From the NCBI GenBank assembly GCA_013397115.1, contig VWZW01001209.1:124001-188000 (forward strand): a stretch of DNA of 64,000 bases. The letters run 5' to 3'. Below, in pieces: positions 49,274-61,825 of this stretch (its first letter is position 1; the number at the start of each line of letters is the position of its first letter). The DNA comes from Edolisoma coerulescens. Taxonomy: Eukaryota > Chordata > Aves > Passeriformes > Campephagidae. The notes beneath the pieces were generated by a model, which made no database searches, was not told the DNA's origin, and saw nothing but the letters and a program-made list of their open reading frames with translations. The translations under genes were made by a program, and so were the position numbers.

Positions 49274-51381
49274 TGTGTGGAGGAGGGCTACCAGATTTTG
49301 CAACAGAGATAAACTTTGTTTACAAAAGGCTAGTAAAAGAGATTTGCTGTCTAACCTAGAAAAAACAGAATTTAGAATGGCTATGATTGTTAGCTCTAGA
49401 TACACTGGGTACACAAATTCCAGTGAAGAAAGCAAGCATTTAAGTCAAAGGGCATTATTGCAAATGAGTGTAAAATGGTAAATTAATATTTTTTGATTAA
49501 TAGATAATAAAAGCTGTTTGGCAATCAAAGCACTGAGGTTCTGAGACTTTTCCCAGTCACATAGTCTCTTGGATAAAATAGCTTTAAAATGTAGTCTGGT
49601 TGATCTGTAAAACAGATCAGAAGAAAGAGTTTCCAGCTTTGTCAAGGTGCTCAATTCAATGTTCTAAATTCTGCAGCTTTGGGAGCACAGTGTGAACCTG
49701 AAACTTGATTGCCCATATCTTTTCAACATCCTTTGCCACCAGTACTCAATCACAGTGTGTTTGTTCCCATCACCACTAAATGTCAAGCTGTTATCTTATC
49801 CATTGATGGTCTGTAGTTGGTGTTCCCACATCTTGCTCTGACATGTACTCTGGCCTCTTTGTAAGATTAGACCATGCAGTTAAACTGGAAAAAATGTGCA
49901 TACATAGTGGGTTTAGACATTCAATTCCTTTAAACAATCTGGACCAAAGCAACTTGTCCAAGATAACATGGGAAGTCTGTCTCAGAATAGGAAGTCAAGC
50001 CTAAATCTAATGGTCATTTTTCTGTGAGAAATCACTGGAGACTTGGAAGAATTAAGTTCAGATCCCTTTGCAAGGCCACTCTTACAACTTGAATGAGAAA
50101 TGCTGCTTTAGGTCTAAAAATTCTTTTAATAACATAGTGATAAACAGATTTGTTTCCCATTTTAAAAAACTGCTGTTTTTCAACAAAATACAATTTATTG
50201 AAAATCTTCCAAACAGATTTTACTCCAACATCCTAACCACTGGGGTGTAGGCTGTTTTGTATTTTAAATTAAATATTTGAAAGGATGTAACTTTTATTCT
50301 ATTTTAAAATGAAACAAAATGTTCAAGCTTTAACATTTCTCTTAAAACAGTGTTCTAATTTTCCATCCAGGAACATTCCAGCTGCCATTTGATTCACTAG
50401 GCCATGCTTCTTATGAGTAGATGAAATGAAGTAAATTACAAAATTCTCGGCAAAGCTTGTATCAGTATTTCTATAGCATCTTTATGACCAAGGCTCAGCA
50501 GTAGCTTCTCAGTGAAAACGAATTGGTCATTTGAGGTAAATGGAATGCAGTATTTGGTACGGACATTTCTTTTTAAATTCTATTATTCCTTTTAGGCACA
50601 ATCATTTCAAATGATAAAACATACATATATAAAAAGGGAAGCATAATAAAAGTCTTCAGAACAAATAGAAATACAGACTTTCTGACTTTCCTGTGTCTCT
50701 TCATTTTGTCTCCTTGTAAATTTATTGCTAATCATCAGTTCTTCTTTTGCCAAAGGTGAAATGAAAACATATTTAGTAATGAAAGAAGTCCAACAATACT
50801 TCAGCGGAAAGTTGAAGCTCTCTTCTTGTACAAATTGAATATCAGTGTCTGCTGAGTTGCCAGCAGGTAAAACTCCACTTGGACAAAGTGAAACAAGAAA
50901 ACTATATTCTGCTTTTGCATTAACAGTTTTTGCATTGAATCCTGGGATACTGAATGATCATTTTCAGGACAAATTTCTTGAATCATGAGGATTTAATCCT
51001 TCATTTCTAATGGCAGTTTCAATAGTTTTCTATTCTTGTTGTTCAATGCTTTCCTAGATATTAAATTAAACTTCATTAAAGGTTGTGGCTTTTTCTCTTT
51101 AAGATAATGTACCCATCTTTCAACTGGTTCCTTGGAAATTACACACTCACAATAATGCCTTCGTGCTGCCTGCAACACACCTTTTTTGCCTTAACCACAA
51201 TCACATAATACGTGATATCTTTACATGGAAGCTGTCTACACAATAATTTCGGTGATTTTGAAATATCAAAATTGGTTATCATGGTTAAAGTTCTTTTCAA
51301 ATTTTTCCTTTCATTCTTAAGGCTCTGCAATAATATGTGTTGTTTTTGCATTCTCCCTTGTGCATCTTACCCTCTAATATT
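49274..51381. other. Unique AT-rich sequence, no gene recognised
   Basis: No recognised element and no frame above 75 codons of interest. Confidence 0.6.
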
Positions 51382-52200
51382 TGTGTAGGGGGCTGGCTGT
51401 GGCTGGATACTGGCTTCCCATCAGCACCACTCTCGCTCCCCTCCTCAGCTGGACAGAGAAAGGAAGATATAACAAAAGGCTCAAGGGTCAAGATAAGGGC
51501 AGGGAGAGATCACTGACCAGTTACACTCAATTTGACAAAATTAGTTTGATTTGTTACCAGTCAAGTCAGAGTAGGGTAATAAATAAAACCAAATCTTAAA
51601 ACGCATACCCCCACCCCTCCCTTTTACCCCGGGCTCAACTTTACTTCCCATTTCTCTACCTCCTTCCCACCAAGTGGTGCAGGGGAACTGGGAAGGGTGG
51701 CTGTGGTCAGTTTATCATGTTGTCCCTGTTGCTCCTTCATCCTCAGGGGTAGTACTCTTCACACTCTTCCCCTGCTCCAGTGTGCGCTCCTCTGTGGGCT
51801 GTAGGTGGATCTTTGTTCTCCCTTAGTCCTCCATTGCCTGCAGGGGCACAGCTGCCTCACCATGGTCTGCACTATGGGCTGCAGGGGAATCTCTGCTCCG
51901 GCACCTGGAGCACCTCCTCCTTTTACTTTTTCACTGACCTTGACGTCTAAAGAATGGTTCCCATTGCATATTCTCAATCCTCTCTTCTCTGGCTGCAATT
52001 CACTCCTGCACAGTAAATTTAAAGGTGCTACAACTGCCACTTACAGGCTCAGCATTTGTCAGTGGCAGGTCTGTCTTGGAGCTGGCTGACATTGGCTCTA
52101 TTGGACACAGAGGAAGCTTCTATCATCTTCTCACAGAAGCCAACCTTGTAGGCCTCTTGCTCCAAAAATCTTTCCATGCAAACCTAATACAATTTGATGT
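51382..52200 (-). mobile_element. Large avian endogenous-retrovirus LTR, minus strand
   Basis: Read on the minus strand this resembles a common avian LTR. Recognisable stretches are AGCCAATGTCAGCC (near the U3 end, plus 52085-52100), GGTCAGTGAAAAAGTAAAAG, GGAGGAGGTGCTCCAGGTGC, GAGATTCCCCTGCAGCCC, ATAGTGCAGACCATGGTGAG, GGGGTAAAAGGGAGGGGTGG, GATTTGGTTTTATTTATTAC, CTGGTCAGTGATCTCTCCCT and CAGCTGAGGAGGGGAGCGAG. The 3' terminus is near CAGCCCCCTACACA, so the plus-strand left edge is 51382. A TTTAAATTTA word on the minus strand (about 52015-52025) sits where a TATA box is expected. The right edge is uncertain (52.2-52.35 kb). No target-site duplication was identified and no gag-pol lies beside it. 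The family assignment (ERVL- or ERVK-like) is from memory and not secure. Confidence 0.68.
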
Positions 52201-53754
52201 ATGTTTTCACCCTCCGCTCTTCTTTTTGAGCAGCTGGCTGGGACATAGCACAGCAGTGCTAGATAAGAGGTGGCATCCCCTCTAGGAAGGGATGTTGTAC
52301 TAGTGAAATTATCTATACGACCACTTTCAGTTCAAGAGATGTCTGCCACCTTCTGCCTCCTGCAATCATTCCTTCCAGTGGGTCTGGTGACAGTGGTGGG
52401 TCATAGCTACGTGTTCTCCCTTTGTTTTGGAAGCTTAATGCTTCAACAGAAGCAGCAAGAAAGCAGTTCTTGCACTTCAAGTCCATGGCTGAGTTTGAAG
52501 AGTTTGAAAGACTGTCACTCTTATGTCTCATTACACTAAAACTAGCAGCTCAGAGAAAGAAAAGGTTTCCCAGAAAAACACACCTCTCTTCATGTTTCTG
52601 AGCCTGTATCAGTAGAAAAATACATGTGCACAAGTAACATGGCTGAAAAAATCCCAAGAGAAGAGGGGCTTTTCTCAACCTATTATAGATGGCAGTGTTT
52701 TTTCTACATACAATGATACTGCAAAATTATTCTTGAGTATAGAAACCAAAAGCAAAGTCCCTTATCACCTAAGGTCACTGCCCATCTAATGGAAAAGTTA
52801 GTGAGGCCTGTATACTAGTAACCCACATTTTGCAGTCTTGGCATCACTTTTGTGGAGTATTCAGTGGTATGCAATGCTCATGTATCATATATTTGATGAT
52901 GTGGATCATATAACTGGTGAAATGGATAACCTCATCTTCCAACAGGACAACCATAGACGGGCAGAGAATGTCTTCATGGAAGAGTAAAAAGGGTTCAAAA
53001 ACTACCTGAGTCATAAAAGCTTTGATGAAAACTATGTAAGCCATCTTTCTCTTCCTTTCATCTTAGTTGAAATCATCATGAATGTCAAACTCAGTAAAGA
53101 ACTTTCAAAAATATGGTGTAGCCATAGACTGTAAACAGCTATGCTGCAAAAAATGGGCAAAGATTGTGGTTAAAAGAGAATAGTCAACACTTGTCAGCAT
53201 TAACTGGGAGCTATGGATCATTCCTTCCAAGTTCACAGCTTGGCCTTGCAAGGTGCTGAATATCTTTGTCAGTGCATAAGGGTGGTGCTGAGTAAATCAT
53301 ATGCTGAATTGGTAGCACTGCTTAGTATCAAGGCTGCAAACATTTCCTGTTACAAGACCTACTTACTTATACTTTTGCCAAACTAACTGTTTAGGTTGAA
53401 ATTATCCATGTGCAGCATTTGCCTTGTGAAGAAATCTTTTGGAAAATTTCAGCCAAAATGTTTCTGCTGTGAAACAAGAGAAAAACATGCTATTTTTTGC
53501 AGTTAAGAAAACAGTCCTGTAACCTTTACTTTGGCGGTTCTTGTGCCCTCCTCCTATGTTGAGCAGGAAATTGACATCTGGCAAAAGGGTGGTCTGTGTG
53601 TCACTGATGCGCTGTTTGCTGTCCATACAAGAAACCACTTATAATGTAAATCTTGGAAAAGTCCAATTTGTATGAACTCACTAGCAGTTTGCTAAAACTT
53701 GACCACAAAAATCCCAGAAACTTCTGTTCTTATGGAGCAAACTGACATTTCAGG
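52201..53754. other. Unique sequence, no gene recognised
   Basis: The left part (to about 52.35 kb) may still belong to the LTR. The rest is AT-rich without recognisable features. Confidence 0.5.
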
Positions 53755-54692
53755 CCTGTTTAATTTCTTGATTGATGATCTGGATGAGGGGAATCGAGTG
53801 AACCCTCAGTAAGTTCACAGATGGGTGAACTTACTGGGTAGGAGTGTTGATCTGCTAGAGGGCAGGAAGGCTCTGCAGGAGGATCTGGACAGGCTGCATC
53901 AATGGGTCAAGGCCAGTGGCGTGAGGTTCAACAAGGGCAAGTGCTGGGTCCTGCCCTTGGGTCACAACAACCCCAGGCTGTGCTACAGGCCATGGAAAGA
54001 GTGCTTGGAAAACTGCTTGGGAAAAAGGACCTGGAGATGCTGTTCAACAGCAGCTGAACATGAGCCAATGTGTGCCCAGGTGGCCAAGAAGGCCAATGGT
54101 ATCCTGGCCTGTATCAGCAATAATGTGGCCAGCAGGACCAGGGCAGAGATTGTTCCTCTGTGCTTGGCACTGGTGAGGCCTTGAGTCCTGTGTCCAGTTC
54201 TGGGCCCCTCACTGCAGGAAGGGCATTGAGGTGCTGGAGTGTGTCCAGAGAAGAACAATGGAGCTGATGAAGGGTCTGGAGCACAAGTCCTATGAGGAGC
54301 AGCTGAGAGATTTGAGGGTGTTTATGCTGGAGAAAAGGAGGCTCAAGGGAGACATAATGACTCTCTACAACTGCCTTAAAGGAGGTTGCAGCTGGGTGGG
54401 GGTTGGCCTCTACTCCCAGGTAACAAGTGACGGTATGAGAGGAAATGCTCTCATGTTGCACCGGGGGAGGTTTAGATTGGACATCGGGAAGAATTTAGTC
54501 ACTGAAAGGGTGATTTACCATTGGAACTCACTGCCCAGGGAAGCGGTGCAGTCATCATCCCTGGAAGTGTTTAAGAAATGGCTGGACATGGCACTTAGTG
54601 CTAAGATTTAGTTGACATGGCAGTGTTCAGTCCAAGGTTGGACTCAGGGATCTTGGAGGTCTTTTCAACTTTAATGATTCTATGATTCTACT
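53755..54692 (+). mobile_element. CR1 LINE, RT C-terminal half to 3' end
   Basis: It begins at the RT phrase LFN-LIDDLDEG (about 53759-53790). The FADD active site that should follow is gone: a 30-base hairpin (53807-53836) stands in its place. The ORF2 C-terminus is open from 53825 to 54184 (LEGRKALQEDLDRLHQWVKA, NNPRLCYRPWKECLE, ANGILACISNNVASRTRAE) and, after a small deletion that shifts the frame near 54180, from 54231 to 54611 (ECVQRRTMELMKGLEHKSYE, GRFRLDIGKNLVTERV). The 3' UTR ends GGTCTTTTCAACTTTAATGA, TTCTATGATTCTA at about 54692. It belongs to the same subfamily as the copies at 16.8, 24.7, 34.3 and 60.9 kb. Inactive. Confidence 0.94.
53807..53836. repeat. 12-bp perfect hairpin replacing the RT active-site codons
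   Basis: CAGTAAGTTCAC (53807-53818) pairs exactly with GTGAACTTACTG (53825-53836) around the loop AGATGG. In sister CR1 copies this place reads CAGTAAGTTTGCAGATGAC, ACCAAGCTGGG. Here the second arm copies the first arm in reverse complement instead of reading ACACCAAGCTG, which destroys the FADD codons. Confidence 0.85.
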
Positions 54693-55752
54693 CTTACCAT
54701 GATTATTTCCAGGCTGGGCTGAGGCCAGATATCAAAAGGGAGAGAAAGAAGTTCTTCTGCACTGTGAAGTCAAGTGTCAAAGAAAACATGCCCTATGCAA
54801 AGACACCCAGGACAGACAGCGAACACAGGGTGCCATAGAAATGAAAGTGGAACAAGCAAGAGAGGTGGATGCTACCGCAGGGCAGAGACTAGTAGCAGAT
54901 GGGAACTGAGACTGATCAAAAATCTATGGCTTGAAATGAAGGAAAGAAATACAGAGTCAAAACAAAATACATGTGAAATGTAGATTAAAAGAGACTGGAT
55001 GGCAGGATTGCATTTCTTGTAACTAAAAATCAGCAAGAAAAATCAAAGGATGTTTGGGTCATAAACCAAAAGCCTGTGAAAGTGAAGTCTAGATGAAAAT
55101 CTTATAAAAGATTCAGACTTCTGAGGAAATTAATGTTTCTGATAAGAAAACAACTTCAGTACCAAGTCTCCTTTTCAGCATGGAGTGAGAGGTTCTACAG
55201 TGATCTGTCAAGGCAACTGCCGTTGCATGCCATGTTTCTGTACTGCTGGTCTACATATTCATATATTTCTAAAAACACTGAACTTCATTGTTTAAAGGTG
55301 TAACAAAATTTCTACCACAGATTTAGTTGGATGTACCTTTTCTTGTACTGTAATTATGTAGTTTTGTGTATTTGTAAACTGCATTTGTTCCGTAATCTTT
55401 GAAGATTAAAGAACTGTCAGAGTAGTGAGGAACAAAAAGAAACATCACTTGTGAATATTATCTAAATCCTATGTGAAATTTATTCTAACAAGTATAGCAT
55501 TAAATATTGTAATGATAATGAACCCTTTTGTAAAGTAGTATGAAAAAGTTAGGGGGACTTATAGCAGTGATAAGAATAGGGATTTTTGCAGTGGTTTCTA
55601 ATAAGAAATTTCACTGTCTGTTGCCAATAAATGTTACATTTGACTCATTTAAAACTCGAAAATGTCCTGGTGTCAATGTGAGATATGTAATAGATGACTG
55701 TAGTATAAGAATCAGTAATATACCTTCTTAGACTGCTCGTAACTGAATATTT
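54693..55752. other. Unique AT-rich spacer between two CR1 copies
   Basis: Nothing recognised; short frames only. Confidence 0.55.
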
Positions 55753-56082
55753 ATCACAGAACCACAGAATGGTTTTGAAGGGAGCTCTGGAGGTCATCTG
55801 GTCCAAATGCCTTGCTCAATCAGAGCCAACTAAAGCCAGTTGTTGAAGCTTGTATCCAGTCAACTGCTGAATATCTCCATGACCTCTCTGGGCAGCCTGT
55901 ACCAGTGCTCAGACAACCTCACAGACAAAAAGTGTTTCCAGATGTTCAGAGGGAATCACCTGCGTTTCACTTTCTGTACATTGACAGTCCCATCACTGGG
56001 CACCACTGAAAAGAGGCTGGCTCCATCTTTTGTACAGCCTTCCATCCCATAATATATTTACATACATTAATAAGGTCCCCTT
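55753..56082 (-). mobile_element. CR1 LINE (minus), 3' end fragment
   Basis: On the plus strand the reverse CR1 3' end is plain: ATCACAGAACCACAGAATGG, GAGGTCATCTGGTCCAAATG, CTCTCTGGGCAGCCTGTACC, AGTGCTCAGACAACCTCACA, ATTTACATACATTAATAAGG. It is truncated where a TA-rich microsatellite begins. Only the last 330 bp of the element are present and no useful reading frame remains. It belongs to an older subfamily than the 53.8-kb copy, judging by its tail. Confidence 0.88.
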
Positions 56083-56125
56083 CATATATATACATATATA
56101 TATACACACATATATATACATTACA
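56083..56125 (+). repeat. TA/CA-rich dinucleotide microsatellite
   Basis: An imperfect run of TA, with CA interruptions, sits directly at the truncation point of the adjacent CR1. It may have grown from A/T-rich target DNA. Confidence 0.85.
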
Positions 56126-59100
56126 TGCCTTATGTGAGCATTTAAGCCATTTGAATGAACGAATTTCAAATGCTAATAACTAATAATGCTAATATGATAC
56201 TTCTGGTAGCTTTCATAAAGCAAAAAATAACCAAACCAAAAAACCAAACCAAGGTATACTTTTTCTTCTTGAAATTATTCAGAGTTTAATTCTGCGTTTT
56301 TAACAAATGCAAACTAGCTTTCTGCCTACGTTTTTTTTTGAATGGCCAAGCGAGCAAAGTTTTGAATACTATGAAGCTGAAGAAAATATTACTGCATCCA
56401 AAAAAATTGTGTTGTGCTGGGTGTCTGCTTTATAGAAGAACATGAGTCGCCACATAAGAACTTAAATATGATATTCCTAAATTATATACTGAAATGTTTT
56501 AAATTACACTTGCATATGACCACTCCTATGTATACCCAGAAAACCATTTCTGACTGAAATGAAAATACTTTAACACTTTATTTTTTTCATGAAAGGGACT
56601 TTAAACAGGTGTGGTCACAAAGCATTCTAAACAAAAAAGAGGCACTGCTCCAGCATCTGCTGCCATCCTCAGATGTGTCTTCTGCAATACCTTAAAATAA
56701 CATCATTAAATCATACCTGGCAGCCTAAATTTTCCTATGAACTTCTTTTTCTCTTTCCTATTAACCTCTCTTTTCCTGAGAATGTTGTGTAATGCTCTTT
56801 AAACATGACCTTGTTTTCCATTTCTTCCAAGAGACAATAAATTCCTTTGCTTTCCAGAATCAAACCTTGTATAACTTTTCTGGTCTGTATGACAGTGAGT
56901 CACACCACAAACTCAGCTCTTCTACGGCAGTTCCTGATTGGATTTGCCATTAAGCGGATAAAGAAATTCAATCCTAGTACAAATTGTGAGTTTTTCTCGC
57001 ATGGATGTGGAGACTAAGAACCTGCATCTGATACATATAATCACCACCAGGCTCGTAGTGGAGAGTAGAGCTGACAGTGGACTGGAAACCATTCATACAC
57101 AATAGCACAGGACTGTCTTTGTTGATGAAGCTTTCCCTCTTGAGGAGAAGCATGTATGAGTACAATCACCAATCACAGGTCAATGTGTCTGAACAGCTTC
57201 TGGACCAAAGCTGGCTTGGACACACCAGTCCAGATTCGTACAGTCTGGTTAGTCCCTCTCTGCACCTAAGTATAGATGCACCTTAACTCCATCTTCCACA
57301 AAGTTGGATTTTGAACAACTGGAGAAATAGTAATGTTTTCTCCAGTAAATTTCCTATTATTCTATGCTGCTGAGCCAAGCAGGCTTATTTGCTGTTCCAG
57401 GCCTCCATCTCAATAGGCACCAGCAACCAGATGTAGAATATGCATCTTTGAGTCAATAGAAAAAATGTTTCAGTTGTCAACAAGCAGTCATAACATTAAT
57501 TGAAGTTCAAACCCTTTTATTGAAGTTTTATGCTAAGAGTAATCCAACACATGTTCTTCATAGTGGCTTTGGAATTTTATTTTCCTTAGCCACTTGAAGT
57601 TTCAAATTAAATTTATTTATACTTAATTTACATGTGGCATTTGATGGCAAAGCCCTGTAGAGGCTCTTTGAGTTCATATGTGACTGAAGCGCAAAACAAT
57701 CCCCACTCTAAGGAAATGAAGGGCAGCATGTTAGCTTAGCTAGAGAAAGGGCTGCTCTGAATGCCAGGGTGGCGCCTGGTATTAGCCAGGATAGCATAAT
57801 AACTCGGGTACCCTGTACTTATTACCCCTTTTGATTTCTAAAAGATCTGTTTCCAAGAGTGAGCACACTTGATGTTTGAGGACATGGCTAGATGTGCCAG
57901 TAAATCAGATATAGCATCATACACTGGACTGGAGTTTGGACAAGCAATAAGGGAACATTATCCCTCCTCCAGTCTGCTAAATGGGAAAAGGATCATGATA
58001 AAAAATTAGCATGTGATCACAGTATCAAAAGCCTTATCCAAAAGCAAACATAATTCTGTTTTTTACAGCTTCTAACTGCTTGGCTTTGCAATAATATTCT
58101 TTTGAAGTTTGAATATGTGAGTCGTGCACATGTGGGATATGCATATTTACCACTAGTCATCACAAACACGTATCTTTTAAACCATTAAAATAATTATGAG
58201 GAAATAAGTGTAACTGTGTTATGTTCAGTACAGATACCAATGAGTACATATGGTTTTACAATATTTACAAAGCAGATGCCTTTGGTGTTACATAAACAAG
58301 AAACAGTTTGCATCTGTAATGTCACTTGTATACATTTAATGCAACCTGGGGCTTAGTGGGGCTGTCTGTGGAAAAAAACGTGTATTAAATCGCTCTTTTC
58401 ACATTCTGGAAAGTATTAAAATTATTTAAACAGAAGAGTGGAGTGAAACTTCTCTGTGGCTCATGAGGAACAAATATTGCCAGCTGAAATGCTTGGCAAC
58501 CCAGCTAAGGTTGGAATACCAATACCAACCACAGGCATGCATTTCATCTTCCACAGGACACTTTGCTGAAGAGGAAAGATTGAGAAGTTCTCTTGAGACT
58601 TTATAATATTTCTTTTAAAAAAGAAATCAGTATCAAACTATTTTATTGTCACAACCTGAATGATTTATGATTAATCAGTTTGGGATCATCATGGTCTTCA
58701 CTACAGCTTTTGAAGTGCCAGTATAAAACTATAGGAGCAAAATCATTAAATATATTGAGAATTTTGTTTAGTCTAAGGGGTAGCGGCTGGCATTTGGATT
58801 TTTTCACTGTTTTCAAGTAGAAAGAATTTAAATTGTAAGACCATCACCGCAATGCTACATAGACTTTTTTTCCATAGAAAAGCTCTTTATTCCTTCAGGC
58901 ATGGCTATTATATTTTCCTCACTATATGAACAAAAGATAAAAAACACTAATGATGAGAATAATAATTACTGCAGTGACATCCTTCAGACAAGGAATTAGT
59001 TTCCCAGAGCTGTTACTTCTTTAGTAACACTTAAGTCATGAGGAAAACTCCCTTTATCCTCTGCTTCCTCTGAAGAGGAAAAGATGAAGATGTAGCCTGA

Positions 59101-60879
59101 CTAAAACACAAATGGATTGTATTCAACATCATTTTCGTAGGTGTAGGATGAATTTAGTTTAGTACACCTGAAAGAAAGCACTCTCCTCTTCATATTATTT
59201 AATTTAATATGCTCTTTTCTGTCAGAACTGGATTAGGGACTGATTGCCTGTGCTGTTGCACTGAAAGATTTGGTGTGGCATCTGTAGTGGGAAAATTGTG
59301 ATCAGCAGGAAAGAATAGTCCAGAAGCAGCATCAAACGTCAAACATCAGCCCAAATGCAGGCAAAAGAGCACATCTGAGTGGCATCTGATACCAATCATT
59401 GTCCATACTCTTTTCTCACCCTTCCCCCTTACGAGTGACTCCTACAGTGCTGGCAAATATAGGCTACCTCATTTGATAAGTTTTACTTTCTCTTGTAATT
59501 GCAATGTTTGTTGTTCAAGGAAATATACTGTTTCCTTTTTATACTGATTTCTTTAAACAAAGATAACAATACTGTTTTGTCCAACTTTCTGACATTTGCA
59601 GTAGATTATGGCTAATTATTCTTTCAACTTCACAGAAAATGAAAATCATAGACATTTTCCTTTGCTTTCTGAGCTGTGATTCCTTCTAATCATCCTACAG
59701 TGCCTAGAACAGAAAATGGCAACGTTTCCTTAAAAATTGGTATACTATTCTGTAGAGGCAAATTAGTTTTGACTAGAGTGGTTCACAGGCAGAGAGTTGA
59801 CAACACTTTTCCATTATCCTTGTCTTCCACCAGGAAATGTTTCATGACAGGTCAGACTTTTGATCTTTCGATTTATGAATGTGGCACTAAATATACAAAA
59901 ATTATGAGGCTCATCTCAGTGGATATGTGTGTATTACTTTTTTTCCATTACACTCTAAAATTAGAAGTCAGTAAAAACTTCTAAAATTTTCACACAGAAT
60001 GTATATTTTTAAAGAAAAACATGACCAATGTATAATTAGAACTGCCAGAATATGCATAAAAATGTAGTTTTTATGTTTGTGTTCTTGGCAAACTCTTCAA
60101 TGAAAAAGTGGTTAAATTTCATTTCAATGAGCATGCTGATAGCAAACTATGATGACTCATCTGCATGGGTATCTATGAGAAAAAATAAAATTTAATACTT
60201 CTCAATACTTTTAAAAGTAGAAAACGTGTTTCTGAAGTGGCACAAAAGTTCAATCTACAATAAATATGAAAAATAATTATTTTCTTTATTTTCCTAATTG
60301 TGCTGGAAGGGCAAATAAGTATATGAATGATTGATACTCATGTGCTCTGCTCTGTACAGTACTGAGTAACAGAAGAATCTTGCTATGAGCAGATTTGAAT
60401 AGACTTGACAGACACAACAGTAGGAAGGGGAAGTTGCATATATCTGAGCCATGCTGTGTGATGTTGGAAAACATCTCAGTCTCAAGAAGTATGTTGCACA
60501 AGTGGGTTTCAACAGGAGTGAGTACGAGGAAGAAGATAAAGCAGTTTCTGTAAGCAAATTCTGCAAAATGAAGAAAAAAGAGGTATTTGTGGTAATGCCA
60601 CATTAATCAGGCTTCATCTGAGCCTCAAAGTTTGTCTAGCCTAGCTAAAGCAGCTGGAAGCCTCTTGCCTTCAATGGCATACGCAGGAATGATAAAGTCA
60701 TGATACACAATTGTTTCTCTCCTCTCAGACCAGCCACTGAGTAGTGATGATGGTTCAGTTGATGGCAGATAAGATTTGGCCTGAATCTAGAATACACTTC
60801 AAATCCATGTTATGGACCTGCAAAAAATTGTTATAACAATTCTATTACTGTATTTTATAACTGGCTGGCTAACAGTTCA
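56126..60879. other. Unique AT-rich sequence, no gene recognised
   Basis: No repeat family or exon recognised. A small CCAAACC-type repeat lies at about 56230-56252. Frames of 90 to 105 codons (59676-59984 plus, 60286-60603 minus) resemble nothing known. Confidence 0.55.
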
Positions 60880-61397
60880 CGGTCACTAGCCCTGGCCCTT
60901 GGGGGAGACTTCAACTTGTCAGATGTCTGCTGGAAACTCAATACAGTGAAGAAGACGGAGTCTAGGAGGTTGCTGGAGTGTATGGAAGATAAATTCCTGA
61001 CACAGCTGGTTAGTGAGCCTGCCAGGAGTGGTGCCCTGCTAGACCTACTGTTTACAAACAGAGGTAGGACATGTGGTGGTTGGAGGTCATCTTGGGCATA
61101 GTGAGACTCCATAGTATCGAACCAGTCTTGTTTAATAACTTTATCGATGATCTGGATGAAGGGATCAAGTGCACCCTCAGTAAGTTGGCAAACAACATTA
61201 AGTTGGGTGGGAATGGTGATCTGCTGGAGGATTGGAAGGCTCTGCAGGAGGATCTGGACAGGCTGCATCAATGGGTCATGGCCAACTGTATTAGGTTCAA
61301 CAAAGCCAAGAGCTGGGTCCTGTCCTTGGATCACAACAACCCCAGGCTGTGCTACAGGCTGTGGAAAAAGTGCCTGGAAAACTGCCCAATGGAAAAG
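60880..61397 (+). mobile_element. CR1 LINE, left part, internally deleted (endonuclease joined to RT)
   Basis: It opens inside the apurinic-type endonuclease domain with GGDFN at 60901-60915 (Asp and Asn of the active site), followed by LSDVCWKLN, RRLLECMEDKFLTQ and GALLDLLFTNR. Near 61101-61118 it jumps to the RT phrase LFNNFIDDLDEGIKCTLSK, so about 1 kb of coding sequence (endonuclease end and most of the RT) is missing and the frame changes. The RT active site reads LANN (61185-61196) where FADD is expected, removing both catalytic Asp. ORF2 continues (LQEDLDRLHQWVM, NNPRLCYRLWKKCLEN) until a solo LTR interrupts it at 61398; CR1 resumes at 62006. It is dead, and older than the LTR it carries. 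Confidence 0.92.
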
Positions 61398-61752
61398 TGT
61401 GGAAGCCAGTGAGCCCACGCTCTGCTGAGGAGATAGGCCCTAAGCCCAAAAGTCTCCCCTAAGTTAGGGAGACAGAAATGGCTTCACCCATGAGTCTTTG
61501 TTTCATTACGTTAATACACCCCAGTTCTGTTTCCCCGGTTGGCCCATTAGCCTCCCTGCCTCTTTCTCCCTTATATGACTCTGCCCTAGAAAGTTCTCCC
61601 TTCCCTGTTCTTCCATCAGCCCTCGTCCCTTGGCCACTCCCCCACCATTTCCCTATTGGTTCCCATACCCTAACCCCTCTGCCTATGTAACTCCCCCTTG
61701 CCCTCAGACCATTGGCCCTGATGCTCTCTCTGTGATGCTCTTATCAGTGCCA

Positions 61753-61760
61753 TATATAAA
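61753..61760 (+). promoter_or_regulatory. TATA box of the nested LTR
   Basis: TATATAAA, 38 bp after the inverted CCAAT at 61711-61715. Transcription would be expected to start about 25-30 bases downstream and run into CR1 sense sequence. Confidence 0.65.
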
Positions 61761-61819
61761 GCTCAACCCTCTTTTGTTCTTTGTTCTTCATCCCTGGACC
61801 CCTTCAAGCGCGTGGCTGA

Positions 61820-61825
61820 AATAAA
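61820..61825 (+). terminator. Poly(A) signal of the nested LTR
   Basis: AATAAA lies 60 bases after the TATA box, with a GT-rich element (GAGTGTGTGTGTGGG) some 90 bases further on. This is the usual arrangement for 3'-end formation at the R/U5 border. Confidence 0.65.
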
